Shown: positions 1 to 9,811 of the stretch, one piece after another
Position numbering within the stretch: the stretch's first letter is position 1
Layout of the letters: each line of letters opens with the position of its first letter
NCBI GenBank assembly: GCA_947495135.1
Contig: CANLXN010000003.1
Coordinates: 409,089-473,088 of the forward strand
Direction of reading: 5' to 3'
DNA: 64,000 bases
From: an uncultured Flavobacteriaceae bacterium
GTDB taxonomy: Bacteria > Bacteroidota > Bacteroidia > Flavobacteriales > Flavobacteriaceae
Translations under genes and position numbers: made by a program
The notes under the pieces: model-generated
Told to the model about the DNA's origin: nothing
The model's database searches: none
Seen by the model: only the letters and a program-made list of their open reading frames with translations

Positions 1-2095
1 TTCGGTTAATGCTGAAGGACAAAAAGGATTAGTCTGTAATGCCTTTATGGGTACACCTCCAGATGGTCAAAGCCCAACAATGGAAATGTATGTTTGTAAT
101 GATAAAGATGGGAATTTTGATAGCCTAGTTGTTTTCCATGAGTGGGGACACGGTATTTCAAATAGACTTACAGGTGGAGCTACCAACACTGGATGTTTGA
201 GTAACACTGAACAAATGGGAGAAGGCTGGAGCGACTGGTTCGGAATTCAAATGACCATTGAACCGGGTGATACTGGAGCAGATGCGAGAGGAGTAGGAAG
301 TTACCTTTTAGGACAAGGTATTGGAGGCGTTGGAGTACGTCAATATCACTACAGTACAGATTTAGCTATTAACCCTCACACCTATGGAGATGTTGGAAGT
401 GTTTCTATTCCTCACGGAGTAGGTTCTATTTGGAGCGCTATTCTTTGGGAAGTAACCTGGGCATTGATTGACGAACATGGATTCGATGAAGATATTTATA
501 CGTTTACCGGAGACATTAACCAAGATGCTGGAAACATACAGGCCTTTGCTTTAATTACAGAAGCAATGAAACTACAACCTTGTAGCCCAGGATTTATAGA
601 TGGTAGAGATGCTATATTTGCGGCAGACCAAGCTCTTTACGGAGGTGCCAACGAATGTCTTCTATGGGAAGCTTTTGCTAAAAGAGGATTAGGATTTAGT
701 GCAGATCAAGGTTCTTCCAGCAGTGTTACCGATGGTACGGAAGCATTTGATTCGCCAGTTCCTGCTATTAATACCTTAGAAGAAGTTTGCGTTGGACAAG
801 GAGTGCAAATACTTGGAGGTGGAACACCTACGGGAGGAGTATACTCTGGCCCTGGTGTTACAGATGATGGAAATGGTACAAGCTATACTTTTGATCCAGC
901 AGTTGCTGGAATTGGTTCACACGTAATAGAATATGATGTTACTAGTGCCTGTGCTTCAGGCGCAGCAACAGATACCATTGAGGTAACTAGTGATGACCCA
1001 GAGTTATTATGTCAAGATTACACTTTAGAGTTAGATGCAAACGGAGAGGCCACTTTAAACGTTGGAGATGTTGTGACGAACTTAGAGCCAGGTGCTTTTC
1101 AAGTTGACCAAACGGGTACATTCGCGCCAATAGATATTACTGCTTCAGGGACTGAAGTTACATTGGGCGATGACGAAGGTACGGCAGCAATACCACTAGG
1201 GTTTGATTTCACTTATTATGGTACAACCTATTCAGAATTTTATATTGCTTCCAATGGCTATGTTTCATTTAGTGGAAATGGAATGAATGTTTATACTCCA
1301 ACGGCAATACCAGAGTCGAGCGAACCAAATGACATGATCGCCATAGCTTGGGACGATTTAAGTCCAAATCAAGGAGGCGCCGTTAGATATGAAACAGTTG
1401 GAACTGCTCCAAATCGTAAATTAGTTGTCGAATTCGACGAAGTGCCGTACTACAACAGCACTATCGTAGTAACCACTCAACTGCATTTGTTTGAAGAGTC
1501 GAATCGAATTGAGATACATAGTGCCTCGATTCCTTCGAACACACTTACCCAAGGTGTAGAGAACGCTAGTGGTACAGACGCTCTAGCCACTCCGGGAAGA
1601 AACAATTCAACATGGAGTGCAACAAACGATTACGTAGCTTTCTATTACGCCGAAGGAAATCCTTCTACTAATTGTGGGTTAGAAACTTCCATTACGCTAA
1701 GTCAAGAACTATTTGATTGTGACGATTTAGGTACGAACACTATAACGATAACACTAATGGATACAGACGGAAACATGTCTACATGTACGCCAACGGTTAC
1801 TGTAACAGATCCATTGTCTGTTTGTTTATTAGGAGCACAGGATAACGAATTTGATCAAAGTCTGACCATATTCCCTAATCCTTCAAGTGGACAAATTACA
1901 ATGACCAATAGTAGTAATTTTGAAATACGTTCTGCAAATATTATCGATATCAATGGTAGGATTGTTCAAAAATTGGATACTAAAAACATGGGAAGTCAGC
2001 ATACATTCTCAATTGAGAAACTGGCAGACGGAATGTACTTTGTTAAAATCGAAGCAGAAAATGCGAGCATTGTTCGAAGAATTATTAAGAACTAA
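1..2095 (+). CDS. M36 (fungalysin-type) zinc metallopeptidase, T9SS-secreted, 5' partial
   Basis: The frame is already open at base 2 and gives 697 visible residues, so the signal peptide, propeptide and first part of the catalytic domain lie outside the window. HEWGH at visible residues 46-50 is the zinc motif, and the glutamate of GEGWSD about 25 residues later is the expected third ligand. An Ig/PKD-like segment follows (bases ~780-990). Then come two halves of a HYR-like repeat (bases ~1000-1090 and ~1665-1815) held apart by ~190 residues of another β-rich domain. The protein ends in a type A T9SS sorting domain (IFPNPSSG to RRIIKN). It should act at the cell surface or in the medium on protein substrates. 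It is paralogous to the complete M36 gene at 19096-21519. Confidence 0.9.
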   Translation, partial: SVNAEGQKGLVCNAFMGTPPDGQSPTMEMYVCNDKDGNFDSLVVFHEWGHGISNRLTGGATNTGCLSNTEQMGEGWSDWFGIQMTIEPGDTGADARGVGSYLLGQGIGGVGVRQYHYSTDLAINPHTYGDVGSVSIPHGVGSIWSAILWEVTWALIDEHGFDEDIYTFTGDINQDAGNIQAFALITEAMKLQPCSPGFIDGRDAIFAADQALYGGANECLLWEAFAKRGLGFSADQGSSSSVTDGTEAFDSPVPAINTLEEVCVGQGVQILGGGTPTGGVYSGPGVTDDGNGTSYTFDPAVAGIGSHVIEYDVTSACASGAATDTIEVTSDDPELLCQDYTLELDANGEATLNVGDVVTNLEPGAFQVDQTGTFAPIDITASGTEVTLGDDEGTAAIPLGFDFTYYGTTYSEFYIASNGYVSFSGNGMNVYTPTAIPESSEPNDMIAIAWDDLSPNQGGAVRYETVGTAPNRKLVVEFDEVPYYNSTIVVTTQLHLFEESNRIEIHSASIPSNTLTQGVENASGTDALATPGRNNSTWSATNDYVAFYYAEGNPSTNCGLETSITLSQELFDCDDLGTNTITITLMDTDGNMSTCTPTVTVTDPLSVCLLGAQDNEFDQSLTIFPNPSSGQITMTNSSNFEIRSANIIDINGRIVQKLDTKNMGSQHTFSIEKLADGMYFVKIEAENASIVRRIIKN

Positions 2096-2137
2096 ATTGT
2101 GTTCACACTCGATAGGAAATAAAGGAAAGTAACAATA

Positions 2138-2167
2138 AAAACCCGGTCTATTTATAGGCCGGGTTTT
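2138..2167. terminator. Bidirectional hairpin terminator
   Basis: AAAACCCGG at 2138-2146 pairs with CCGGGTTTT at 2159-2167, and an inner CTA/TAG extends the stem. It is flanked by A and T runs. It lies between the convergent M36 gene and the minus-strand lipoprotein gene, so it can serve both. Confidence 0.85.
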
Positions 2168-2199
2168 ATTTTAGTTAGTCCAAAAAAAAATATAGGTTT

Positions 2200-3018
2200 T
2201 TAATTTTGAGCTCTCATCCAGTAATTAAAATCGTGTCTGGAAGTAGCCATATTGGTTAGTAAGTACTGTTTTTCTATTTCTGAAAATTGCTGTGAACCTA
2301 TAATTAGCAATTCTATTTCTTTAGAATACGCCGTAAACTCAGTCACAGAATTTGAACTCTCCAAAGCTGTAAAATAGTCTTTTAAAATTTCTTCTGCTTC
2401 GCTGTTCGGAGTAACTGCGTTGGACAACTTATTATTAATCTCATTAAAATTTGCCGATGTTTGGATCATTAAATTGTTTAAGTCAAGTGCGCTGCTCGTG
2501 CAAACAGGTAAATTTCTGGCAAGTAAAAACTGATTGTTAAATTGAAGAACCGCCTCATAGTTAAGATCATTTCCCTGCATAAAACGCCCGGTCTTATCTT
2601 GTAAAATATGATCCAAAATTTGTACATGGTACAGTCCTACATAGTCAAATACATTCTCTGGCAACACTACGCTATAATCAATACTTCCTGTTGGAATATC
2701 GTTCGTGTCATCATTATTAACCCCAGCCTTCCAGGCAGAATAGTCTGCTGCAAAAGCCACACTTTCAGAAAAACCATGTGTGCCTCCCGGCTTGTACGAC
2801 CCGTAATACTTAGTAAATGCGTAAATATCATTTTCAAGATACTCTGTAAAAGCTAATCTAGAAGGTCCGTTTTCTTCCAGATAACCATTAGTAATTTCCT
2901 TCACTTTTTCAATAGTAGTCTGTGAGTTGGTGGTCTCTTCATTTTGAGAACAACTGACCAAAGAAACACTTAGAAGTGATAAAACCGCTAAGGCGACGAG
3001 ATAATTTATTTTTTTCAT
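2200..3018 (-). CDS. Putative lipoprotein of unknown function
   Basis: The 272-residue product starts with a lysine pair, a hydrophobic stretch and a lipobox ending LVSC, so it is probably a lipoprotein of the outer membrane or surface. The mature part begins with a polar, Asn/Thr/Glu-rich linker. The rest looks mostly helical, with no catalytic motif that I recognise. It contains two Trp/Tyr-rich patches (YSAW near the middle, FNYWMR at the end). It stands alone between the M36 gene, with which it converges, and a divergent T9SS cargo gene. I do not recognise the family. Confidence 0.75.
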   Translation of the reverse strand: MKKINYLVALAVLSLLSVSLVSCSQNEETTNSQTTIEKVKEITNGYLEENGPSRLAFTEYLENDIYAFTKYYGSYKPGGTHGFSESVAFAADYSAWKAGVNNDDTNDIPTGSIDYSVVLPENVFDYVGLYHVQILDHILQDKTGRFMQGNDLNYEAVLQFNNQFLLARNLPVCTSSALDLNNLMIQTSANFNEINNKLSNAVTPNSEAEEILKDYFTALESSNSVTEFTAYSKEIELLIIGSQQFSEIEKQYLLTNMATSRHDFNYWMRAQN

Positions 3019-3389
3019 GTTTTTAATTTAAACCCCTACTCTATTAATTTGGTTTTTCAGGTGACACCAATTTTGGAAATATCCACTAACAAGTAGCGGA
3101 AGTTTAAATTCATTACCCAAAACAACGAGCGTTTTGATTGAAGTAAAGTGAAATTATTAGCTACTCAAATACAGTCAAAATTTTCTTTAGGATTCCAAGG
3201 GAAGAAAAAATGTATCCTAAAATCGATTTCCTACAAACCAGAGAGTATGCATTTAATTGCCTGCAAACCAATTATTTAAATTCCATTTATAGTGCCTCAT
3301 TTTTATAAAAATGGGATACTATTGTTTGAAATCGAGGGCTATTTTATAGTACTTCGTATAACGTTTAATCCCTTAATTAAAGAACTGCT
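3019..3389. other. Divergent intergenic region with short repeats
   Basis: These 371 bases separate two divergently transcribed secreted-protein genes and should hold both promoters. An 8-bp inverted repeat TTTAGGAT/ATCCTAAA lies at 3186-3193 and 3214-3221. A 10-bp direct repeat CTRCAAACCA lies at 3231-3240 and 3261-3270, 30 bp apart. No open frame of useful length and no convincing TAnnTTTG promoter were seen. Confidence 0.4.
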
Positions 3390-4589
3390 ATGATATCAAA
3401 GCTTACACTCTTTCTTCTACTAATGTTTCACGGAATCGTTTTATCACAATCAAGTTCAGATATAGAAAAACTATTATTGCGTCTTGATGCATTACCAGAT
3501 TCTATCCTCCCGTTTCATATGGCCATCCAAGAACATTTCACACCAGACGAGCAGGCCATGCTTTACACGCATTTTAATCAACGCAACTTTTCAACTAAAG
3601 AATCGGAAAGTTTTAACAATAGCTCGGTCGATAATTTCTATGTTATGAATGTCTTTGCCCTCAGCGGATCCTTTGGGAACTTGTCATCTACGGCACCGTA
3701 CAATTATACCGAAATTGCGAGTTACCCGACTAAACTATATTTTTCGGCCGATTTCGACGATACGGGAACGTTGTATGCATTAAATTGGGACAATGTTGGT
3801 GGCAATAACACCTTAGATATCTTAGATCCCCAAACAGGCTCTCCTACTGAAGTTGGCCCATTAACTGGTATCATCAATGGTCATGTACCTTCTGGTCTAG
3901 CATGGGACTATACTAGCGGCACCATGTATGTCTTGAGTAGTCCCGTTTCATCTCTTTCTACGCAATTGTATACCATAGATTTAAGCACTGGACATTTAAC
4001 CACCATAGGCGGAATGTTCCCTGCTGGTGGACTTTGGTTAGAAATTTCGAACGACGGAGTGGCGTATACCACAGATGTAGTTAATGATATTTTATATGAA
4101 ATAGACCTAACAACTGGCTTGCTAACGGGTATTGGACCCTTGGGAATTAATATCCTATTCGCTCAAGATGCTTCCTTTGACCATAGTACAAATACACTAT
4201 ATATGGCCGGCTACCTTGGTTCTACCCAAGGTGGAGGTGGAATTTACGAGGTAGATCGCACTACTGGTAATACAACCAATTTAGGATCTACGCCTGTGAA
4301 CCTTCAATTTTCTGGATTTGCCATTCCAGAACCTCCTTTGGCAAGTATTGAAGATAATTACAAGGAGCATATTTCAGTTTATCCAGTACCCGCAAGAGAT
4401 TATGTAAACGTAAGTAGTTCTAACAGTAATGAAATTAAATCAATATTGGTATACGATACAATGGGTAGAGATGTGAAACTTAAATTTATGAACGAACAAA
4501 TCGATGTATCCAACCTTGCCCAGGGAGTATACTTTATACACCTAGAAACAACGCGAGGAAAAGTGATCAAACGAATCTTAAAAAACTGA
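3390..4589 (+). CDS. T9SS-secreted β-propeller-like protein
   Basis: The 399-residue product has a signal peptide ending near SQS at residues 20-22. The central part (about residues 95-310) contains repeated segments of the form LY.LD..TG..T.IG.L, like the strands of a small β-propeller as seen in DUF4394/YncE-like proteins. The C-terminus is a type A T9SS sorting domain (VYPVPARD, then DVSNLAQGVYF and KRILKN). No catalytic residues are evident, so a binding or structural surface role is more likely than an enzymatic one. It is monocistronic, and the next gene is a TPR-AraC regulator on the same strand 122 bp downstream. Confidence 0.8.
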   Translation: MISKLTLFLLLMFHGIVLSQSSSDIEKLLLRLDALPDSILPFHMAIQEHFTPDEQAMLYTHFNQRNFSTKESESFNNSSVDNFYVMNVFALSGSFGNLSSTAPYNYTEIASYPTKLYFSADFDDTGTLYALNWDNVGGNNTLDILDPQTGSPTEVGPLTGIINGHVPSGLAWDYTSGTMYVLSSPVSSLSTQLYTIDLSTGHLTTIGGMFPAGGLWLEISNDGVAYTTDVVNDILYEIDLTTGLLTGIGPLGINILFAQDASFDHSTNTLYMAGYLGSTQGGGGIYEVDRTTGNTTNLGSTPVNLQFSGFAIPEPPLASIEDNYKEHISVYPVPARDYVNVSSSNSNEIKSILVYDTMGRDVKLKFMNEQIDVSNLAQGVYFIHLETTRGKVIKRILKN

Positions 4590-4711
4590 TTCTTTGTCTC
4601 GAGTAAACTCTTAACTCTTCTTGAAATTATTATAATCCTCGAGTGTTTTAAATTGGATTATCAGGATAAGTTGTTTTTCTTTGGAGTTATTACTTTTTGT
4701 ATTGTACATAT

Positions 4712-6502
4712 ATGAACCTTAAGTTTCTAAAAGTTTTCTTAGTTGTCCTGCTAACACCCTTTTTATTAGTTGGGCAAGCTACTAATGAGATACGAAAATT
4801 TCAAGATTCTATTAAGCCGTTTTCCTACGAGCAAATTAGACAAACGTTTTTCAAAGGTTATAACTCCTACAGCCCAGACCCTTTGCGCATGGACGCGATT
4901 GTTGATGAGTTATTATTCGACATCCAAAATTCCAATTTTAACGACTTTGAAGTAGCTGCGGCATATGCCTGCATTTATATGTGGAAATTTAAATCGAACG
5001 ACATTCATTCCTGTTTGGAATATGCAGATTTAACTGAAAAAGCAGCTCAAAAAGTGGGTAGAACCCGAAGACAAGCCCTAGCCATAAACATCAAAGGCCT
5101 GTGTTACGCACAACTCGGAGATCATGGTCTTGCAGCAAAATATTACAAACAGGCATTGGACCTCGCAGAACAAAACAACGACAATTATGTAAAAATGGTC
5201 GCTTCAGCAAACTTTGGGGTACTAAAAATCGCTGCTAAAGATTTTAAATCTGGAATCGCACTTATGGAGTCTATACTTCAGGAAATTGAAGAAAAAGACC
5301 TCATGCAACATAAAAAGATGCGGGACCATATATATGCAGCACTTTCTGGAGCTTATTTAGAAAATGGTGACATCTCAATGGCTCGACGCTATTACCAGTT
5401 GGCCAGAGAAAATGAATTAAAGAATCCAAATTCTAGGTACATGAGCTTTCTATACATCGCTCATATAGAAATTTATGAAGGCAACTACGAAAAGGCATTG
5501 GACATTTTAAATGAGTTTGAACAGAAAGAAGATAGAGTCCAATTTATCGAAGCGAAGCCACTCATCCATTTATACAGAGCTAAAGCCTTCTACTATAAGA
5601 AAGAATACCTTAACGCCATTCAAGAAATAGTAGCGCTTGAGGAGCTTATGGACAAGGACATATTCAACCTGCTACAGTTTCAAGAATCTTATTCGATCGT
5701 GGCCAAGTCTTATAGAGCATTAAAAAAGGACGAAGCAGCTTTAAAGTACTGGGAAAAAGCAATCGCAATATATTCTGAAAACGAGATGACCAGAATAAAG
5801 ATGATCGCCGACATTGAGGAAAGATTTGACCACCGAGAGTTTTTAAAAGAACTTAAAAATAACGATCTCGACCTATCTTTGGGAAATTATGAACAATACA
5901 CCTCCATAAAGGCCGAAATAAAAAAACTAGAAGAGGAAAAACAAAATAGCAAATGGCTAATTATTTACTTAATCCTTACATTGATAGTCATTTTAGTTGC
6001 CACAGCAGCTTACTTCTATAAAAGTAAAAAATCCAATTCCAAAAAGTTTGAGGAACTCATGATTGAACTTCAGAAGGCTAAAGAACTATCTCAAAGTGAG
6101 ACGATGGCAATTCAGCATAGAAAAAAGAGCAGCCCAATAGCCGCAACACCATTGGATGAAACTATCTTAAACGGCTTGGCAAAATTACAAGAAGAACATT
6201 ACTTTCTTTCTAAAAATTGTAATGCCGCTAGTACTGCTAAAAAACTGAAAACCAACACATCTTATCTTTCTAAAACAATAAATGCACACTTACAAACTAA
6301 CTTCAAAAACTATATCAACAACCTTCGAGTAGAATACGCCCTGAAAAAGCTACAGGAAGATTCCACATTTAGGAGTTACAGTATTAAAGCTATTTCTGAA
6401 GAATTGGGGTACAAAAGCGTGAATACTTTTACAAAATCCTTTAGAGAACGCACCAAAATTCTTCCGTCCTATTATATCAAAAAGTTAAGTTCTGTAAACT
6501 AA
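4712..6502 (+). CDS. Membrane-anchored TPR/AraC-type transcriptional regulator
   Basis: A TTG-led frame opens at 4697, but the ATG at 4712 gives a clean signal sequence (MNLKFLKVFLVVLL), so I use that start (596 aa). Residues ~60-390 are helical TPR-like repeats and should be periplasmic. A transmembrane helix starts at about residue 415 (WLIIYLIL). A lysine-rich linker leads to a C-terminal AraC-family double helix-turn-helix (about residues 485-594; ISEELGYKSVNTFTKSF is the recognisable second helix pair). This layout joins an extracytoplasmic sensor directly to a DNA-binding domain without phosphotransfer domains. Its targets are not evident from sequence; the flanking genes are a T9SS cargo gene and a LytS/LytTR pair. 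Confidence 0.85.
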   Translation: MNLKFLKVFLVVLLTPFLLVGQATNEIRKFQDSIKPFSYEQIRQTFFKGYNSYSPDPLRMDAIVDELLFDIQNSNFNDFEVAAAYACIYMWKFKSNDIHSCLEYADLTEKAAQKVGRTRRQALAINIKGLCYAQLGDHGLAAKYYKQALDLAEQNNDNYVKMVASANFGVLKIAAKDFKSGIALMESILQEIEEKDLMQHKKMRDHIYAALSGAYLENGDISMARRYYQLARENELKNPNSRYMSFLYIAHIEIYEGNYEKALDILNEFEQKEDRVQFIEAKPLIHLYRAKAFYYKKEYLNAIQEIVALEELMDKDIFNLLQFQESYSIVAKSYRALKKDEAALKYWEKAIAIYSENEMTRIKMIADIEERFDHREFLKELKNNDLDLSLGNYEQYTSIKAEIKKLEEEKQNSKWLIIYLILTLIVILVATAAYFYKSKKSNSKKFEELMIELQKAKELSQSETMAIQHRKKSSPIAATPLDETILNGLAKLQEEHYFLSKNCNAASTAKKLKTNTSYLSKTINAHLQTNFKNYINNLRVEYALKKLQEDSTFRSYSIKAISEELGYKSVNTFTKSFRERTKILPSYYIKKLSSVN

Positions 6503-7040
6503 ATTCAAGGTCCCGTAATAGGTAAGACTTCTAAAAACTTACTAAGAGATGAGGAATAAACGCTTTTTTACAACAAAAGAGTTTCGATGGTAAGTGAATA
6601 GGCTTACAAATTAAACCCCTATCTATAATTAGAACAACACGCTATTTCTTAGATTTTTATCGACCACTCAATTATCTGAAAACCAGTTATGAATTGAAAA
6701 AGACGGTTTATGAGTTAGTTTTGAAATTTTATAAAAAATGTTTATAAATTTCTCCAAATCAATTGAGCACTAAATACACCCTGTAACAGACATGAAAACC
6801 AATAGTATTCCAAAAGGACCAATTATTAAGACGATTTGATTGTGCAATACTTTTACTCGTATTAAAATTTCATAGAATAAAAATCTGACATTAAAACAGT
6901 GATGAATCTTCAGTTAAATATTTGTAGATTAGAACTTTGAAGCTAAACAAATACTCGATATGCCGAGTTTAATTATGCAACGTATCGGTTGTTATATATC
7001 GCTCTATAAATTTCTTTAAGGTTTTGTGATACATTTTTAT
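6503..7040. other. Long leader region upstream of the LytS-type kinase
   Basis: This 538-bp region has no plausible gene. It is AT-rich and contains the tandem 21-bp-period element described at 6683-6716. A TAnnTTTG motif (TAGTTTTG, 6716-6723) overlaps that element, but it lies more than 300 bp from the start codon, so its role is uncertain. Confidence 0.4.
6683..6716 (-). promoter_or_regulatory. LytTR-like tandem operator candidate, copy A
   Basis: Two 9-bp direct repeats, TTATGAATT (6687-6695) and TTATGAGTT (6708-6716), are spaced exactly 21 bp apart. Read on the minus strand they are A(A/C)TTCATAA-like halves with a CTTTTTC tract between them. The same layout, in register, recurs at 9838-9870 and 13877-13906. 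Spaced 9-bp direct repeats with a 21-22 bp period are the known layout of LytTR-domain binding sites, and three LytTR genes or their targets surround these copies. Confidence 0.45.
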
Positions 7041-9005
7041 ATGAAAAATACATTCTTATTTTTTGTGGCAATTCTCCTTGCCCTATGTCATCTTCGCGCA
7101 CAGGAAGTCTCTAAAATAGATAGTTTAAAAAGTGCATTAATGGATGCTGATGTTTCTGAAAAATCCACGATTAATATTGAATTAGCTCGATCTTATTTCA
7201 AAGAGAATTCAGATCTACATTTGTTTTACGCTAGGGAATCTTATGATTATGCCATGCAAGAAAACGACCATACTTCTGCAGGTAAGGCTTTAAGCGAAGT
7301 AGGACGGTATTATTACCGACAAGGAAATTACGATTCGGCTTACTTCTATATTAAGAAGTCACTCCCTTTATATAGCTCTAGAAATAACAAGGCAGCAGCG
7401 TATTCACAAATCTCAAGTATTGAACGAAATAGAGGAAATTATGCCCAGAGCATTAAGCTTCTTTTTAAAAGTGACTCCCTATATCGACTAGAAAATGACA
7501 CCTTGGGTCTAATTGTATCCAACGTTAATTTAGGGACTATCTTAGGAAAAAAAGGGGATTACAAAGAATCCATCACCTATTTTAAAAAAGCGGGGAAATT
7601 AGCTGAAAAAGATAAACCTACTCTGGGTAAGATTTTTAATAATCTATCGGTGAGTTACATGAAACTAGAGGATATTGAAAATGCTAAGAAGTATGGACTG
7701 AAGTCTATAGCCATTAGAGAACAGCTACGTGATAGTTTCGATATGGCTCACTCTTATGTAAACTACGCTAGCTTACTAGTGCGGGAGGAGAAAAACCAAG
7801 AAGGCATTCTATATTTTAAAAAAGCACTATCCATTTTTCAAAAATTTCGTGGAGAAAAAGATATGATGAATTGCTACAATGGTCTGGGAGATATTTATAG
7901 AAAGCTAGGTGATTTCTCCAAATCGAAGCAATATCTATTAGAGGCTCGAAAATTGGGAGAGAAGGTTAAAAACCATACTACTAATCTTAGCAACTTTGAA
8001 AAACTTCATCTCTTGTCCCGTGATACTCAAGAATGGGAAGAGGCTTATAACTATTTAGTTTCTCACACAAAATTAAACGATTCTATTATTAATTTGGAAA
8101 AAATAAAAATCGCCAAAGAGCTTCAAACTAAATATGAAACAGACAAGATCATTAAAGAAAAAGAATTAGCAGAAATCAACATGGTTCTTGCCCAAACGCG
8201 AGCAGAAAGCAATCTAAATTTCGGTATTGCCATGTCTTTTTTGGGTGGGCTTTTTTTGTTGGGTGGTTTATTTGCTTACAACAGACTTAAAACAAAGAAG
8301 CAACAAGAAATTCTATCACTAAAATTGGAAGAATCTGAAAACAAACTTCATTTAGAGCAGCAAGCGCGAAAGTCTGAATTAAAAGCCCTTCAATCTCAGA
8401 TGAATCCACATTTTGTATACAATGCTTTAAATAGCATTCAGGATTTAATTTTACTAAAAGATGTTCGTAATTCGAACAAATACCTTGGGAAGTTCAGTAA
8501 TTTTATTCGAAATGTGCTTAACTTTAGTACCAAAGGCTTTGTAAGTATTTCTGAAGAAATAGGTGTTCTTAAGCTATACACAGAATTAGAACAACTCCGT
8601 TTTGGAGATCAATTGAAAGTGTCTATTGACAATCAATTAAACGAATGCGATAGTGACCACTTTAGGATTCCCTCCATGTTCATTCAGCCCTATTTGGAAA
8701 ACTCTTTAAAACATGGATTGCTTCATAAAGAAGGCGAAAAAGAACTGTCGGTGCAATTCAAAAAAAAGGATTCTTATATAATTTGTAGTATTGAAGACAA
8801 TGGAGTTGGTAGAAAAAAAGCAATTGAGATCAGGGAACGAAGAAAATCTAAGCATAACGGCTTTTCAACTGGAGCTAATCAAGAACGAATAGCCCTTTTG
8901 AACAAAGGTAAATCGCAAAAAATAAAAATTGAGGTAATTGATAAGGAGCGTAATAATAATCCACAGGGAACTAAAACCACCTTATTTTTCCCTGTTTTGA
9001 ATTAA
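7041..9005 (+). CDS. TPR-containing LytS-type sensor histidine kinase
   Basis: A GTG frame opens at 7026, but the ATG at 7041 gives a typical signal sequence (MKNTFLFFVAILLALC), so I start there (654 aa). Residues ~30-350 are tetratricopeptide-like repeats. A coiled region and one transmembrane helix (near residues 400-420, FLGGLFLLGG) follow. The C-terminal part is the His_kinase (PF06580) plus ATPase fold: QMNPHFVYNALNSIQ carries the phospho-acceptor His457, and there is an N-box-like YLENSLKHG and a G1 box DNGVGR. It lies 59 bp upstream of a LytTR response regulator, its evident partner. The periplasmic or extracytoplasmic TPR part probably senses a protein or peptide signal; the signal is unknown. 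Confidence 0.9.
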   Translation: MKNTFLFFVAILLALCHLRAQEVSKIDSLKSALMDADVSEKSTINIELARSYFKENSDLHLFYARESYDYAMQENDHTSAGKALSEVGRYYYRQGNYDSAYFYIKKSLPLYSSRNNKAAAYSQISSIERNRGNYAQSIKLLFKSDSLYRLENDTLGLIVSNVNLGTILGKKGDYKESITYFKKAGKLAEKDKPTLGKIFNNLSVSYMKLEDIENAKKYGLKSIAIREQLRDSFDMAHSYVNYASLLVREEKNQEGILYFKKALSIFQKFRGEKDMMNCYNGLGDIYRKLGDFSKSKQYLLEARKLGEKVKNHTTNLSNFEKLHLLSRDTQEWEEAYNYLVSHTKLNDSIINLEKIKIAKELQTKYETDKIIKEKELAEINMVLAQTRAESNLNFGIAMSFLGGLFLLGGLFAYNRLKTKKQQEILSLKLEESENKLHLEQQARKSELKALQSQMNPHFVYNALNSIQDLILLKDVRNSNKYLGKFSNFIRNVLNFSTKGFVSISEEIGVLKLYTELEQLRFGDQLKVSIDNQLNECDSDHFRIPSMFIQPYLENSLKHGLLHKEGEKELSVQFKKKDSYIICSIEDNGVGRKKAIEIRERRKSKHNGFSTGANQERIALLNKGKSQKIKIEVIDKERNNNPQGTKTTLFFPVLN

Positions 9006-9064
9006 TTAATCTGTACGATGAAGTTATACACTTATAATTGTATTGGTATAAATCATCCTCTTCT

Positions 9065-9811
9065 ATGGTAAGAGCTATTATTATAGATGACGAGGAAAGG
9101 GCGCAAAGAGTCTTTAAAAATTTATTAAACCAATTCTGTTCCAATGTTACCATACTGGAGGTTTGTAGCAATGTGCCAGACGCCGTAATTGCTATTAACA
9201 AATACGAACCAGACGTGGTGTTTACAGATATCGAAATGCCCAATTACTCTGGCTTTGAGCTTTTGTCATTTTTTAAGGAAGTTAATTTCGAAATCGTCTT
9301 TACTACAGGATATAACGAATACGCACTCAAAGCTTTTGAAGTCTCTGCTGTAGATTATTTGTTGAAGCCTATTCAAATTGATCAGCTAGAGAAAACAGTA
9401 AATAAACTTGAAAAGTTGAAGCATTCTAACATGCAGATTAGGGTAGACATACTCAAAGAAAATTTGAAAAATTCTGAAATTCATAAGATTGCCTTACCCA
9501 CCTTTAACGGACTCATCTTTGTTAGCGTCCAAAACATAGTCTATTTAGAAGCAGATGGAGCTTACACTAAGGTAATCTTGAAAAATAAAAAGAGTCTTCT
9601 AGTGAGTAAAAAGCTGAAGTATTTTGAAATATTATTGGAAAACAGAAGTCAGTTTTACAGGATTCATCGCTCCACCATTATAAATATCAACTACATTCTT
9701 AAATATTCCAAATCTAATAATTGTATTTCTTTAGAAAATGATACATCTGTGACGATCTCTCGAGACAGAAAAATGGCATTTGAGTCTCATATTAAAAATA
9801 TTCGTCTGTAA
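9065..9811 (+). CDS. LytTR-family response regulator
   Basis: A TTG frame opens at 9038, but the ATG at 9065 begins a canonical receiver domain (MVRAIIIDDEERAQ), giving 248 aa. The acidic pair is IDDE near residues 7-9, the phospho-acceptor is Asp55 in FTDIEMP, and the conserved lysine is in LLKPI. Residues ~145-248 form a LytTR DNA-binding domain (YLEADGAYTKV, RIHRSTIININYI). It is paired with the LytS-type kinase just upstream, together a complete two-component system. Candidate LytTR-like direct repeats lie upstream of the pair and immediately downstream of this gene. Confidence 0.92.
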   Translation: MVRAIIIDDEERAQRVFKNLLNQFCSNVTILEVCSNVPDAVIAINKYEPDVVFTDIEMPNYSGFELLSFFKEVNFEIVFTTGYNEYALKAFEVSAVDYLLKPIQIDQLEKTVNKLEKLKHSNMQIRVDILKENLKNSEIHKIALPTFNGLIFVSVQNIVYLEADGAYTKVILKNKKSLLVSKKLKYFEILLENRSQFYRIHRSTIININYILKYSKSNNCISLENDTSVTISRDRKMAFESHIKNIRL

